Positions 1 through 12,620 are shown, numbered from the stretch's first letter. The stretch is 64,000 nt of DNA from Peromyscus leucopus (GCF_004664715.2 NC_051064.1:110045740-110109739); one strand, 5' to 3'. Notes: generated by a model not told the origin, from the sequence alone. Made by a program: numbers and translations.

Positions 1-641
1 CTTGCTACTTTCTGTGGAGTGACCGTGCCTTTGGCTGGGGCTTTATGTTCTTGGAGTGGCCGGGGCTAGTCACCGCTCCTTTGTTCCACACGAGTGGCCG
101 GCTGCTAAGGCTGAGTATTGGGAAGCTCTCATGAATGAGGCACATGGGATTTTTGCCTTCAGGGGGCCTAACAGAGAAGGAAATAGATATTCGAGACACA
201 ACCTTCCCATTATGCTTAGTCGGGAGCTGCATCTACTCAGTAGCTATCTGAATACATTTTGCACGGCCCCACCCCTATGTTAAGCATAGGTACCCAGTGA
301 GCGAAATGGAGGTTCCTCTGGTCCTCTTCTCATTCTCAAAGCTGGAGGAGAAGGTAAATGTGCACACGTGATGCATTGGGGAGAGCAGCAGGCAGCGAAG
401 ATGGGCCTTACCTCCGATCCCTAGAGCCTAAGAGACTCCAGAGAGGCACGCACAAAGCTTTTGTGTGTCCCACCCCAGGCGGCGGCACAAAGCTGAGGTG
501 TTTGTTTATATTCTTGCTTTTGCATATATTATTTTGGGGGGGGGAGGCTGTGCAAGATTTTTAAATCTAAACCAGATGAAGGGAATGCCATGGGTGTCTG
601 GAAGCGGGGCAGCCCTGGGAGCATGTGGCTGGGTCACCCCT

Positions 642-651
642 TATAATTATA
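642..651. repeat. Palindromic decamer TATAATTATA, copy 1
   Basis: A perfect AT-only palindrome with a TAATTA homeodomain core. The same decamer occurs again at 949-958. Confidence 0.5.
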
Positions 652-945
652 CCTCTGTGGGGAAGGCCCCGGAACCCAGGATGCTGGTGGGCGGGGGATG
701 CCTGGCTTCCCATCTGCTCAGCCCCACTTGGCTCTGAATGGATTAGCTCTGTTTGGGTTAGAGCTTACTGTTGTGTGTGCTTTTCAGCCCCCTCCTGTGT
801 TCTCTCCCTCACCCAGATGCCTGCCCGGGGCTGGGGGGGCCTCAGGAGCAGAGAGGGTCCCAGTGTGGGTGGGAGAATTGTGAAGTGGCCATTATTCAAA
901 CAAGAGAAGGCGGCACTCAAATTTGCATTCTTTGGGGCCTCCGGG

Positions 946-961
946 AACTATAATTATAGTT
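946..961. repeat. Perfect 16-bp palindrome aactataattatagtt
   Basis: Its two halves are exact reverse complements and it carries a central TAATTA. Possible homeodomain dimer site; function unknown. Confidence 0.5.
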
Positions 962-1269
962 GGACTGTGACGAGAGGTGTCGGACCGACCGGAGTTAAAG
1001 GTGAAGTGTACCGGTAGAAACTGAGGGCAGCGGTGTGGCCTGTATGAGTGAGCACTGCCCGGCACACCATGCCCAAAGCGTAGTTTGTGCTGCTAAACCA
1101 AAGGGAATGTGACTGCCGATGCCCGGGGACTCTCCCAGGAGCTCGTGAGTGGACACTACTTTCTGGGCACGTGGTCCCAAGTGAAGCTTTATTGACGGGA
1201 ACTGTTGGCACAAAACTAACAGTTGGAGCGCTGTGACAGACTGGGTAGACTGGATGTGTCTGCCCCGAC

Positions 1270-1375
1270 CTTAGTTGAGTGATCTCCGAACCTCTGTTTT
1301 CCCGGTCTGTCAAGTGGAAATACTCATCCGTGCCCCGCAGAGTTCTTGAAAAGGAGGAGCAGATAAAGTGTAAGT
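1270..1375 (+). repeat. Degraded MIR-like fragment
   Basis: The order 'gaacctctgttttcccggtctgt' then 'aagtggaaatactcat' resembles the MIR core. Heavily diverged. Confidence 0.35.
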
Positions 1376-2254
1376 GACTCAGAGACCCCTCGTTGGGCAC
1401 CAGTGCTCCCAGAGACGCAAGAGTCGCCATCTCTGGAATGCCATGCCTGTTGCACAGGGCAGTTAGGTTGTTAAGGGTGTCAGTGGATACCGTTCGATTT
1501 CTTGAGCGGGTTCAGGGAGCTTCAGCAGGGAACAGCAACTCTGTTTAATAAAGAAACGCGCTCTGTGACTCCTAAGCTCCTCAGTCTCCCGAGAGTGGAC
1601 ACTGTAAGCATGTTGGAGGGGACAGAGGCAGCCCCGATGGCTTGTCCCTCCTGGAGCCTGCATTCTAAGTAGAGACTCAAAATTTCACACATGTGGAACA
1701 ATTAGAGAAAAATAACAGATGGTGTCTGATCAGATGTCACCGCTCTATGAAGCTCTCCCAGACTGCCCCACCCTGAAGGAGAAATAATCCTTCCTTTTCT
1801 CTGGTATCCTGGCGCCCAGGACAGGCCTGTGCAACGCTGTATTGCATTGGTTGTAATTGGCCATTTGTGCAACAGCAAATGTTTACCGAGAGTCTCCACA
1901 TGCCAGGGACCTCCTTGGGCCTTCCCCATGTCCTTGCTGGCACCTGCGCTGGGCCCAGAACCGAGGTAACTTAGGACTTTCCACTCTCGGGGCTGGTGAT
2001 GCTTATGACTCTTGTAGGACTCTTCCCAAACAGCAATTAGCAGGTTTTCTCTACACCCCCCAAGCAGGGTAACCCTCTCCTGAGGAGCTTTCCTGCTGGT
2101 GAGTGGAGTTCATCTTTGGAGACATTTGGCCGGCCTGGAGTAGTTTAGGAAGACTCTGGCCGACCTCTGGTGCAACACTGTGAAGCAGGGTGAGGTCTGC
2201 CCTTAACTTCCCTCTGCGCCCCGCCCCCCATCTGTGTCTGGCTGCTTCTGTCTA

Positions 2255-2335
2255 TTTTGAGGCAGTGTTACACGAGTCCAGGCTGGCCTGGACTATGTAA
2301 CCCAGCTCTGTCTCAAACTCCCAAGCGTTGATGTG
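2255..2335 (-). repeat. B1-like SINE fragment, minus strand
   Basis: Contains gtccaggctggcctgg and ctctgtctcaaactccc, the reverse of the B1/PB1 middle part. Short and diverged. Confidence 0.5.
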
Positions 2336-2379
2336 AGCTGATTGAATGAACTCCTTCTGTTATTGGGCTCTGAGATTTT

Positions 2380-2380
<1 letters not shown>

Positions 2381-2411
<31 letters not shown>
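2381..2411. repeat. (TCTG)n(TCTA)n microsatellite
   Basis: About five TCTG-type units followed by three to four TCTA units. Confidence 0.9.
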
Positions 2412-2512
2412 CTTTGGGGGGAAAAATAAATACTTGAATGTGCTAGACTCATAGCAAGGTGATAGAGATGTAGAAGATAACTGCCTGCTTCTTAGGATGT
2501 CATGATCTTGAA

Positions 2513-2709
2513 CAGAGGTTCTTAACCTGTGGGTCTCAACTCCTTTGGGGGTTACATATCCTGCACATCAGATATTTACACTATGATTCATAACAGTAGC
2601 AAAATTACAGTTATGAAGTAGCAACGAAATACTTTTATGGTTGGGGGGGTCCCACAACGTGAGGAACTGTATTAGAGGGTCACAGCATTAGGAAGGTCGA
2701 GAAGCATTG
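2513..2709. mobile_element. URR1-like hAT DNA transposon remnant
   Basis: A short non-autonomous element. Its left end (cagaggttcttaacctgtgg) mirrors its right end (gagaagcattg). Inside are 'aacagtagcaaaattacag' and 'ttatgaagtagcaacgaaa', which I recognise from rodent URR1 elements. The right flank ctctagag fits the nTCTAGAn target site of Charlie-type hATs; the left flank atcttgaa is a decayed version of it. No coding capacity. Confidence 0.75.
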
Positions 2710-3448
2710 CTCTAGAGGGAGAGATGGCCTCAGCCAATGTTGATAGTGTGTAAGGGAACCTTGTCACCAATCCCTGAGAGTTCTGAGAGGAGGGTCTGCC
2801 TGGCTTCACTCACAGGGCTGCATTATTAGGTGTGAGCCTGAGAGAGAAAAAGGACCTGCAAGTGGATGCCTGAGAGGGCAGAGTGTGGAAGAGCTGGAGG
2901 GTGTTTGCCAGGCCTTGAGCAACACCCTCCTACCCCTCCTACCCTCTCCCTCCCTCCCCGTGAGCATTGGGAGCCAGAACTCAGTTCAGCTCAAGCTCAG
3001 TGCAGACCAGGTAGTGGAGTCCTGGCCAGGCTGCCCCGGTGCAGCGAGGAGCGCCCTCAGCCCCTCAGACATAGCCTCTTTCCTAATGAAATTAATATAC
3101 TGGTGCCCAAGAGGGTGGGTAGGCTTAGGGATGATTATAAACAGCCCAGATTGGCTGTGTATTAAAAATGAAGAAGCCACCTCTCTCCAAGTCCCCCAAA
3201 GGATGGCAGTATGCTAGAATTCCAGACAGCCTGGAGGGGTTATGGACATGCATGTCTCCTGCTGTGGTGGAAACGGCAGGGGTAGGGATGTTGGACCAGT
3301 GGAGAGGTGTGTCTGTCTACCCCCATGACTGGCACCTTTGTTTCCAGGGGTTGGCGGCCCAAGTGTGTAGGGCAGGGTGCTCCCTTCTTGGCAAGCGAAG
3401 TGGAAAATGTCAGTGTCTTGCAGTGAGTCCCAGTGGGTGTGGGGTTGG

Positions 3449-3450
<2 letters not shown>

Positions 3451-3501
<51 letters not shown>

Positions 3502-3506
3502 TGTGT
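3451..3506. repeat. (GT)n microsatellite
   Basis: About 28 GT units with one AT interruption. Confidence 0.95.
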
Positions 3507-3667
3507 ACTCAGCTGGGCGTGCCTCCAACATCTCCCTTGGACAAGGCATGTATGCTGGCCTGGTTGGGAACCTGCATGGAGTTCTTTCCTTATAAAATGC
3601 TGTTTTCCTTCTACCTATCCATAACACCAAGCATAACCACCCCATCAGCCCTGAGTCCCTAGGTAGT

Positions 3668-3670
<3 letters not shown>

Positions 3671-3729
<59 letters not shown>
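3671..3729. repeat. (GA)n microsatellite
   Basis: About 29 uninterrupted GA units. Polypurine on one strand, so triplex-prone. Confidence 0.95.
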
Positions 3730-3732
<3 letters not shown>

Positions 3733-4050
3733 TTTGTTATTTCAGACCCACTGCAGAGTTTATCACTGCTGCCAAGCTATTTTCTTAGGATATATTTAGA
3801 CAAAGTGAGATAATCGAGAAGTAGGCCACGTGTGTGTGCACAGGGGATGTTTGCACACGTCAGCTGTGGTGTTTTTAGAGCTGATGTCCAGGAGCTGAGC
3901 CTTCCTCACCCTTCCTAATACACTTGGAGAGAGAATCTGTAGCCTTCTCCCCAGCCCTCTTGGAGGGGAGTGTGGGGGTAGGGAGAGTGGTTGGTGAGCC
4001 TTCTCTTGTGGAGATGAAATGCAGCTGGGTGTGCTCCCAGCATACCCACC

Positions 4051-4068
4051 GCCGCCGCCGCCGCCGCC
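4051..4068. repeat. (GCC)6 run
   Basis: Six GCC units in an intron, close to a G-rich patch at 4114-4132. Confidence 0.9.
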
Positions 4069-4983
4069 TCCTTCCCACAGAATGAAGTAGATGCTCAAGG
4101 CCACAGAGAGAAGGGGGGGGGGCGGGGCGGGGCGTTACTGTGAGTCTGAGTCTGCCTGAAGAGCGGCCAGCCACCTCCTGGGTAGCACTGATGTGCCCTG
4201 TAAGACGTGAGGGAACTGAGGGAGCGTGCTCTGTGGTTGGCATTTATTAAAGGCTCAGGGCCAGCCCCAGCCCCCCTGCTTTGCTTTGCACCCCTGCCCG
4301 AACGCCTCCAGCCTTTCCCTGTGGATTCGTCACCTCTTGAGTTTGAGTGTCTGCTGTCCACGCGGTGAGCTAGCAGGGCCGGATGGCACTCTTCTGCAGT
4401 AAACCCGGGACCTCCGTCTACACCACAGCGGCAGCATTGATGAGGTCAGAAAGCAGAAGCAAGGGGCCGGTCAAGTCTGAGGCTGTGCCTGTTTGGGCAG
4501 CTGTCTAAGTCCCAACCTGCACTCAGAGGCTTGCTCTAGACTTCAGAGAGCCTGACCCAGGGAAAGGACGAGGGACAGTGAGCTGAAAAGCCCCCCTGCT
4601 TCCCCCAGTTGTCCCAGACTTGGAGACTCTCTTCTGGGGTGACGTCAGGGCACAGGGGAGATGTGATGGGACGTCTGGTCCAGCGGCTCCCAAAGCCGTG
4701 GCCTTGCATCCTTTCCGCAGCCTTGCGGCGTGAGCAGCAGTTAGTTGTGAAGGTCCCCAAGGAATCTGATGTGAGCGTTCTGATGTAGGGTTTAAAACAG
4801 GAACTAGGTGTACGTCCTTTGTTTATATGGGAGTGGAGGGCTGAGGAGGGCCTCGGGAATAGCCTTCCTTAGGTTTCCACGGGTAAGGTATGTCTGGGTC
4901 ATCCTCTGTTACCTGTGAACTTGTGCAGGACAGCAAACTGGCCTGGTCACTGCTGGCAAAATGTGCAGATAGAAAGTAAAGGA

Positions 4984-5156
4984 GGGGACGGGCGGTGGCG
5001 GCGCACGCCTTTAATCCCAGCACTCGGGAGGCAGAGGCAGGTGGATCTCTGTGAGTTCGAGGCCAGCCTGGGCTACAGAGTGAGTTCCAGGAAAGGCGCA
5101 AAGCTACACAGAGAGACCCTGTCTCAAACCCCACCCCCCCCCCCCCAAAAAAAAGA
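4984..5156 (+). mobile_element. B1 SINE, cricetid-type
   Basis: Near full-length: starts gacgggcggtggcggcgcac, contains tttaatcccagcactcggga and gtgagttcgaggccagcctg, and ends in a C-rich then A-rich tail. It carries the 'ggaaaggcgcaaagctacac' variant that helps place the organism. Confidence 0.95.
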
Positions 5157-7699
5157 AAGTAAAGGAGGAGATTCACTCACCTCAGGAGCTTGTTAAGGGT
5201 TGAACTGATGTCTACTGTGAGTAGGCCTCAGAACGAGGAGTTCTGGCACATGGAAGCTGGGAAGCTTCGGGGACAAGGCTGGGAGCACTACAGATGTGTT
5301 CTCCAGAGCTTTGGAGAACAGGTATATGGAGTTCATAAAGGTGGCGTGCACCTGTGGAGGACCTGATTGATACATGCAGGCCTCTTTCTTGGAAGCCTTA
5401 CAAGTCCTGTGGGGCAGTCAGGGATTATAACCTGCTTTCTGGAGCCAGCCAAGGCACAGGCATCTTGGGAAACACCATTCTAGATCTTTCCTGCCCTTGA
5501 CTTGGTATGTGGGCCAAGGGATCCTCCTCGGTCTCCTTCCTGTTACATAGCTCTGGATTGAGTTTCTGAAGGCCCACATGTTGTCCAGGTTTAATTAGAA
5601 AGGCTTGTCTTGGGTGGAGACCTTGGCTGTGAGTAGAATTAGACAAAAATCAAAGGAAATTGATCCACATTAGGGCAGGTTTTGCCTCCGATTAGGGAGC
5701 TTGGTAATCTGTCAAGGCTGGGCCCGCTGTTCCTGCGTTCCAGGTTTCACAGTGGAGCAGACCCAGGACTCAAGTTTGGACTGCTCTAGCAGTCACCATG
5801 TAACAAGAGAACCAGGAGTCTGTAGGAGCGATGCTGTGCTTGCCCCTCCTGACATTGGGCTTACGCAAGTCTGTTCTGTTCTTTGAAGTTACATCGTTAA
5901 GAAGAAGAATAAGGAAGGAGAGAGAGATTTCCCAGAATGGCTAGGCTGAGCTCTGTCCAGCAAGGTCTTCTACCTTGGTTAGCACAGGGAGGGGCCAGAC
6001 AGGCTGCATGTCCTTCGTCGTGTGATGTTTAGTGATTATTACATGTAGCAAACATTGCGACCTGCTTTGCCTTTTCCGAACCAGCTAGGAAGTGCTAGGG
6101 CATTCTAGGTAGGAGTCTCATTTAGAGTGGAAACAGTCCGCTCGGTGCCCAGGGCGGCCTAAGAGATGCATTGGCGTGGCAGAGAAGTGGACATTCCAAG
6201 TAGAGGCCATGGCATTTGCAAAAGCTGGGCACTAGCAAGATTTCCCTGCGGTTGCAAGTGACGGAATGAGAAGAGGAGGATGGCACGAGCGGAAGAGAGG
6301 ATTGGTTGACAGCCCTGTCCCCTAGATCTGCTTCTCAAGGCCCTGCATCACGGGGTGCGTCTCAGGCTGGGGCGAACGGCCTCCTTCTGAGAGCCGAGCA
6401 GCAGGGCCAGCAGAGCCACCCTGAGTTCAGTACTCCCACTGGGCCTCCCAGGAAAGGGATACAGGTGGAAATCAGCACGCTCTAGTGTTGAATCCTAGTT
6501 TATAATCCTGCTAAGGTTTTCGTTGTTGTTGCTGTTGTGCCCTGGAAAGCAAGTGTGGGCATTGGTGGAAGACTGGAAATTCCTTCTGGGAGGTGGGGGT
6601 GGAATGGGAGAGCTTGTTGAGCAGAGAGTATGAAGTAGTGGCACCCGGGGAGGGGCTCTGAGAACTGGATGTTAAGAAGAGTTGGCGCCACCCCAGACAG
6701 GACTAGCACAGGGAAGGGTCAGAGTAGAACTCAGGCTAGAGAGCCCGGTCTCCCGCCTCCCCTTCCCTCTCAGCTCCCTTGTGTTTGAGGGAGTCGGCCT
6801 GTAATGATGTGTTGGTGGTGTGTTTCTCCTAAGCTAGCTCACAGTTTTCCCGGATGCTGTCTCCTGTACTCCGTGGCTTGGTCAGTGGTGTGAGGCTTGG
6901 CAGAGAACTCCCCTGCAGTGGAACACGTTATCTGGGATGTGGAGAAAGCATCTCAGAGTGGGCCTCTGCCCAGTCATCCTCCTCAGCTCTGCCCAGGAGC
7001 AGTCCCTGTCTCTTTCTCATTCCTAGACTCCACAGGCAGTTTGCAGCTTCTCTTGGTCCATGTCTGAGTCCTGTGTGAAAGCGACTCTTTGGGCCAGGGA
7101 AGCAGAAGGTTCTCGATTGAGAACCCCGGGGCCTTGAACCTATCTGAGAATAAACAGCAGCCTTTGCTTTGCCAAGCTGGGCCAAGAGTCGGAGAGACCG
7201 GTCTCAGGAGCCCACAGAGAACTGGCTTCCTTCCCTGAACCCAGCCTGAAGCATGGCCGACACTTTTGGGAATGACGAGGAGTTAAGTTTCTTGAAGTCA
7301 CCCGGCTCTTCCCATTGCCTCTGTACGCCTTATATACAAATACTTTGCTGGGACAGTTGAAGAAGTCACTGTAGTTGCCTTGAGGGGAGATTCAGCAGTG
7401 ATCTTCGCTGTTCCGACATGACCAGTGACTCTAGGATGCAAGACCTGAGTGATTTGGTAGCAAGGGCTCTGCAGTACCAACAGCAGCACCCAGGCATTCT
7501 TAGTCCCCAAAGCTGGGGTATGCCTGGGAACAGTGTGTCCCGCGATGTGGGGGGGTATGTGCATGCATGTGTGCCTGCGTGTTGGAGCAACTAGTTATTT
7601 GGATGTGGCCTGGTGGTAAGTTAGAGGAAGATTGTCAAGCCTTGGGATTCGCCCTTGTGGATGTGATAACTGTTCTTGAAAGGCAGGATTTCTGCAGGA

Positions 7700-7880
7700 A
7701 TTTTATTCACTCAAATGATATTTACTGAGACAGCATCTTCTCTGTGCTGCACGCACCACACCCGCCCCATCCCTGGGAAGGCAGCTGGCTAATTTAATAA
7801 GGAATTAACAGTCAGGTGTGGTGAGTGCCGTGATGAGGAGCCCACGGAGCATACAGGGGCATCACTAGGCTGAGAAGTGG
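7700..7880 (+). repeat. Possible ancient repeat (L2/MIR-type)
   Basis: 'atttactgag', 'tctgtgctgc' and later 'taacagtcaggtgtggtgag' echo an old mammalian-wide repeat. Heavily diverged, so family not fixed. Confidence 0.3.
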
Positions 7881-8268
7881 ACAGCGTTCCAGAGAAGAGG
7901 ACCAGCCGTGCACAGGTGGTTAAGCAAACACATCCAATGCAAGAAAGGCTTTTGGCATCCAGGGCCAGGTCCTCAAGTGTGTAAGTGGTAGCAACTCATT
8001 CTTTGCCAAATGGAACTTAGAGTCTGGTTTGTTGGGCCTTGGTGAAGGTCTTGTGAAGACTGTTTTTTTGTGCTATCAGCACCTTAGTGTGGGTGGAAGA
8101 GCACAGGGTGGCCCTCCTCTGTGGTAGAATCTTCTGGAAGTTAGATTTGAGTCAGACTTCCAAGTCAGAGAACTTATGATTCCCTTAAGAAGTCTAACTG
8201 GCCACCTCAAGCCTTCCCAGGTCAGAACTCCTGTCTTACCCTTTTAGCAGATCTCAGTTGCACTCCAA

Positions 8269-8368
<100 letters not shown>

Positions 8369-8589
8369 ACATGTGGGTGTGTGAGACTCTAGACCCTTTA
8401 TTATAACAACAAGAAAACACTGTTGGTGTGTTAGGTCCAAATTCTGGTGGTTAGACAAGCCAGTATTCCTCAGGAATTCTACCAAAGGAGCCAATTCTCT
8501 TATCACTGGCCGAAGAGACAAATGAGTTACCAAAGCGCATGCTGGCCTCCACACCCCTCAGTATCACAAGTACCTGTTAAACATTTCAG

Positions 8590-8885
8590 AGTCCATGCTG
8601 GCATCCTGGTTCTTGTCACCCCGCCCCTTTCCCTACACTTCAGCTCATGGGTTATGTGCTCTCTTGTCTCTCTCTGTCTCGTTCTCCCCCGTCTCTCTCC
8701 TCATGATCAGGTCCAGTCTGCTGGCCATGTTTAGTCTGCTACTTTCCGTCTCTGCTCGAGACTTCCAGATGCCTCTGGTGGTTCTCTCTTATATCTACAA
8801 TAAAAACCTTCCATGTAACCATATCTTGGAGCTGTCTTATCTTCAGTTTATACATAGTGCACCTGGCATATCCCCCCCAAAATAG
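8590..8885 (+). mobile_element. Possible solo LTR fragment
   Basis: A pyrimidine-rich stretch (8665-8700) leads into 'ctctcttatatctacaataa' with an AATAAA at 8801, then 'gagctgtcttatcttcag'. This looks like the R/U5 part of a rodent LTR. No viral gene is present and the family is uncertain. Confidence 0.35.
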
Positions 8886-9187
8886 CCACAGAGAGCTTGA
8901 ATGACAGAAGCTGTCGGGCCAGGGCTGTATCCAGTTCAGAAGCAAGAAGTAAATGGTGGTTTGTGGTGGGTGTCTGACCCCTTCTGCATCACTTTGGGAC
9001 CAGACCAGTCCGCACTCTCTGTGAGCCTCCTGAAGTTTGCCAAGGTGAGCTCTGCTGAGCTGGAATTCTGCTGAGCAGGAGTGTGGGGCCTCCTCATAGC
9101 CGATTACTGTGGAAACAGAACTTGAGACAGGTGGTGTTTGGCTTCTAGGGAAACCAGGTACCAGGGCTGTTGCCTTTCTTGCTCAGG

Positions 9188-9188
<1 letters not shown>

Positions 9189-9226
<38 letters not shown>

Positions 9227-9262
9227 GCACACACACACCACGCACGCACGCACACACGCACA
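9189..9262. repeat. (CA)n microsatellite with CACG variants
   Basis: A pure CA run to 9222, followed by mixed CACG/CACA units. Confidence 0.95.
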
Positions 9263-9736
9263 GATTCCATCATCAGAGGTGTTAACATTGCCCTCTCCTC
9301 GGTACCACTCCTGGTTTGGTTGGAACCCTGAATAGTTAGGAAGAGGGTGACCGGACTAGTCTCTTTGGTCTAGCCCAGTACAGCCAACCAAATACTGTGT
9401 GACTGGGCTTCTAGGAAATTGGTTGGCCCAGTGTAGGCTCTGAGAGGGCTCCCTCACCACATGCGTGCTCACAGGGGAGGGGCACCAGGCCATGTGGTGT
9501 ATGTTGGTGCTGTGATGTTCTTGGCAGCCTGACTGAGCTCTGGAATCTCATCACTTGATGTGACCTCAGGGCTTGCCCCTTAGCCCTGTCACTCTGGAAA
9601 CCAAGAGCTTCGGGCTCTGAGGTGACTGGAGTGACCTTATTCTTGGTTCCCCGCCTGTTTCTGTCAGTTCCCACAGAGCTGAGCTGCAGGTGTCGGGCTC
9701 TTTTATGTCAGTCTGAAGATGGGATAGAGGGGAAGA

Positions 9737-9955
9737 AATGTGGACTTTGAAGTCAGACACACCAGGTTTGAGTCCTAGACTGCTACTTCCTGGCCTGCCA
9801 CGCAGCCTGGGGCAGGTCAGCTCTCTGAGCATCGGCGTCTCTCTGTAACACAGGGAAGATAATACCTCAGCTGTAGGACTGTTGAGAGGATCAGAGATAA
9901 GCACATAAAAGGCCAGGCATGAGGAGGTACCTGCTAACATGTCAACTGTTGCTGT
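9737..9955 (+). mobile_element. MIR SINE
   Basis: Clear MIR order: 'ggactttgaagtcagacaca', then 'ggtttgagtcctagactgct', then 'agggaagataatacctcagc', then 'gttgagaggatcagagataa'. Nearly full length and old. Confidence 0.85.
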
Positions 9956-10274
9956 CCTGTGTGTCACCTCCAGGGGAGCAGAGACTTAGCATAGGGGCCC
10001 GGAGACCCAGCTATAGGCTTCTCGTTCTGTCGCTTAGTGTCTTCTGCTCTGTTGACGACAGTGTCTGGTGCATGCTCAGGAGCTGGTCCCAGTCTCCAGG
10101 CAGCGCTCTCCACCTTCCACGTCTCTGCCTGTGCAAGAGGCAGGCTGGCACCTGAGTTTTCATCGGAAGGGCCATCTGGACTGACTGCCACTTGGCAGCT
10201 GGGCCGGAGGGCTGCTAGAGTGGACAGTGGCAGGCACTGTGAGTGCCCAGCTCCTCGTGGTGGTGTTTGGTCCA

Positions 10275-10510
10275 ATTTCCTTTGCATTGTGACCTACATC
10301 ATTCTTTATTTGCTAAAACCCTCTGAGCAGGCAGCAGTAATAAATCAATTAATGACTCCGATGAATCGGTTAATGGCTGACAAAATAACACTAAAGCCAA
10401 CAGCTTGCATCTCTCCAGCAGTACCAAAGGATGCTGGTTGACGCAGGGTGGGGGGAACGAAACAGAGACTGTTGGCGAAATTAGCCCAATTAGTAGCGCT
10501 TTAAAGGCTT
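10275..10510. promoter_or_regulatory. Candidate conserved non-coding block
   Basis: An AT-rich, repeat-free stretch with clustered homeodomain-like cores (aatcaattaatgactc, cggttaatggctgac, aattagcccaattag). It stands out from GC-richer flanks. Conservation is inferred from texture only. Confidence 0.4.
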
Positions 10511-11569
10511 AGGAGTCATCTGCTCAGCTCCGAGCTCGCAAGTGGGAGTGGGGCGTGTACTAGGGATGGCTGCGTGCACCACGGTGGGCGGCCTCTCATG
10601 GGTCCCCCAAGGCCAGGCAAGAGCCCAAGGATTCCTGTCCATTCTCCTATGCAGAAGAGACCACGGCGGGTTTGGTGGTACACCCCTTCCCTGCCAAGTG
10701 TTGGCTTTTTGACTTTCATACCAGGGACCCCGGTGAACTTTTCAGACCGTGCACAGTCATACTGTCACAGCAGAGGATGAGGAAAAGTGACTCTGAACCC
10801 ACTAGATCGAGTGCCAGCCGAGGAGGTGTGGGCTCCCATCCTTGAAAGATATGTGGAGGACTCAGCCTTTAGTCATTCCTTTAAAACTTAAAGCAAAAAG
10901 TTCCTAGAGGCAGTGACTTCTGTTCACTGCGCACCTTAGTCCCGGCAGGATTAAGTTGTCATTGGAATTGAGTGCGTATGCGGGTCCGCGCCAGGGAATT
11001 TTCCACTCTGCCAGGGCAACTGCCAGCCGCCTTGTTAAAGAGCTGTCCCTGGCCTACTGTGACATGTGTGTGGTGGTAAGTAGCTCTTTAAGACAGCCGG
11101 CAGTGTGTGCATGTATGTATGTGTGTTTTGCTGATGGCATAAGCCATCTTGTAAGAAGAAAACGATCACCGTACAGAGGAGCTGCTGATCTACTACTTCG
11201 TGGTGTTCCTCCGGGGGCTCTGTTCTCCCTCAACCTCCTCAGCCTTGTGTGCAGGGGCAGGCCAAGCTTCACACGGTGCAGCCCACACCTCAGGCTTGAG
11301 AGAGTCCTCTGCTCGCAGAGGAGGGCACCCTGGCCAGGGTCCAAGGCACAAGCAGGAGGCTTTAGCCACCTTGGACTCCACCTCTTACCCATGAGGCACC
11401 CTTTGATCCAGTTCCCAGAATAGCCTGGTGCTTCCTAGGATGGGTGGGCCGTTCTGTGGATGGTGGCCTCTCTCAGCCTGGGGATGCCAGTTCGTCTTTG
11501 CTTTTGAAAAGGACTAGCGAGCTTTTCTTTCATCCCCCCCACCCCCCTTTCTAAGGTGGTGGAAGTGTA

Positions 11570-11625
11570 GCTTCTTGAGAACAGAAGCCACATCTTCGTT
11601 CTCTTCGGTGCCACCCCCACCCCGA
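11570..11625 (+). repeat. L2-like fragment
   Basis: 'agcttcttgagaacagaagc' followed by 'cacatcttcgt' matches the 'gctccttgagggcagggac' segment of L2. Confidence 0.45.
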
Positions 11626-11678
11626 CCCACCTGTGTGCTACCCTATTTGTGGAACCTCCCGCCCCCCACTGTGCTGTG

Positions 11679-11800
11679 TGTCTGTGGTCCTAGCTACTTC
11701 AAGGCTGAGGCAGGAGGATTTCTTGAGCTCAGGAATAGGAATTTAAGGCCAGCCCGGGCAACATAGTGAGGCCTTCACCTCACAAATGAACAAATACAAG
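11679..11800 (+). mobile_element. Old B1/7SL-monomer SINE
   Basis: 'ggtcctagctacttcaaggc', 'gaggcaggaggatttcttga' and 'ccagcccgggcaacatagtg' show a 7SL-derived monomer of the old, Alu-like type. Confidence 0.75.
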
Positions 11801-12404
11801 AAACTCAGAAAACTAGGCCTGTCTGTTGCTGTCCACCTCTGTATCAGGCTCAGGGCTGCCAATTGCTTGGCACCTGTTTTGCCCACCTAGCAAGATGCCT
11901 TACCTGGTAGTCCCATCAGGGGTCAAGGGCTTCCGTTCCTCCGTGTGTGACCATGAAGGCCCTGAGCAAAGGCAATGTGAGATGTCCAGGTATCCCCAGT
12001 TCGTGGTGACTCAAGGGGATTAGAATGTAAATACAGACCTGTTTCCAGGTGGTCTGTAAGGATGCATCCCCAAACTGGGAGGAGAGAGGCTGGGATTTGC
12101 TAAGATCAGGCACAGTGGTTTAAGCCCAGTCGGACCTGACTCAGGGTGTTGTCCATTCTGAGCCCCAGGGCTCAGACAGGCCTTGAATGTTATGAGTATC
12201 GATGGAGCACTAAAGGATCGAGAGTGCAGGAGGTGGGCAGCCATTCTGGACCTGGGCAGCTTGTTGCTCCCTCGTGGGAAGGAAGCTCCCCATGCTGGGT
12301 ACGGGAAAAGGAGCCCATGCCCACCTCTGTCTGGAAATGGAGTGGGTCCTGGGTATACAGAGTGCCCTGAAAGACGCAGCAGGAGACCCGTGCTGGGAGA
12401 GAGG

Positions 12405-12620
12405 GTTAAGATGTCAGCCGTTAATCTCTTGCTGGTATCTCCCGCATCTTTGAGTCCTGCTGTCCTGTAAGGCCCTGGCTCAAGTGCCACCTCTTCCATA
12501 AAGCCTCCCTGATCCCCCCTAATCCCCGTCTCAGCGCCTGCCTGGAGCACCTTTCCAGGTCCCTCAGTTCTCTGTCACCACGACTCACTTCATCTTCCTT
12601 CAAGGTAACCCCGCAGCCTG
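12405..12620 (+). mobile_element. L2 3'-end fragment
   Basis: 'ggctcaagtgccacctcttc' then 'cataaagcctccctgatc' is the typical L2 3' end. Diverged, with no open frame. Confidence 0.75.

Noticed and set aside
3214..3645. Open frames with long Thr-His or Cys-Val runs, here and at 8222, 9138, 15984, 16492, 52552 and 62719
   Set aside because: Translations of CA/GT/GA microsatellites.
8590..8885. Endogenous retrovirus with genes
   Set aside because: Only an LTR-like 3' part is suggested; no gag, pol or env frames are present.
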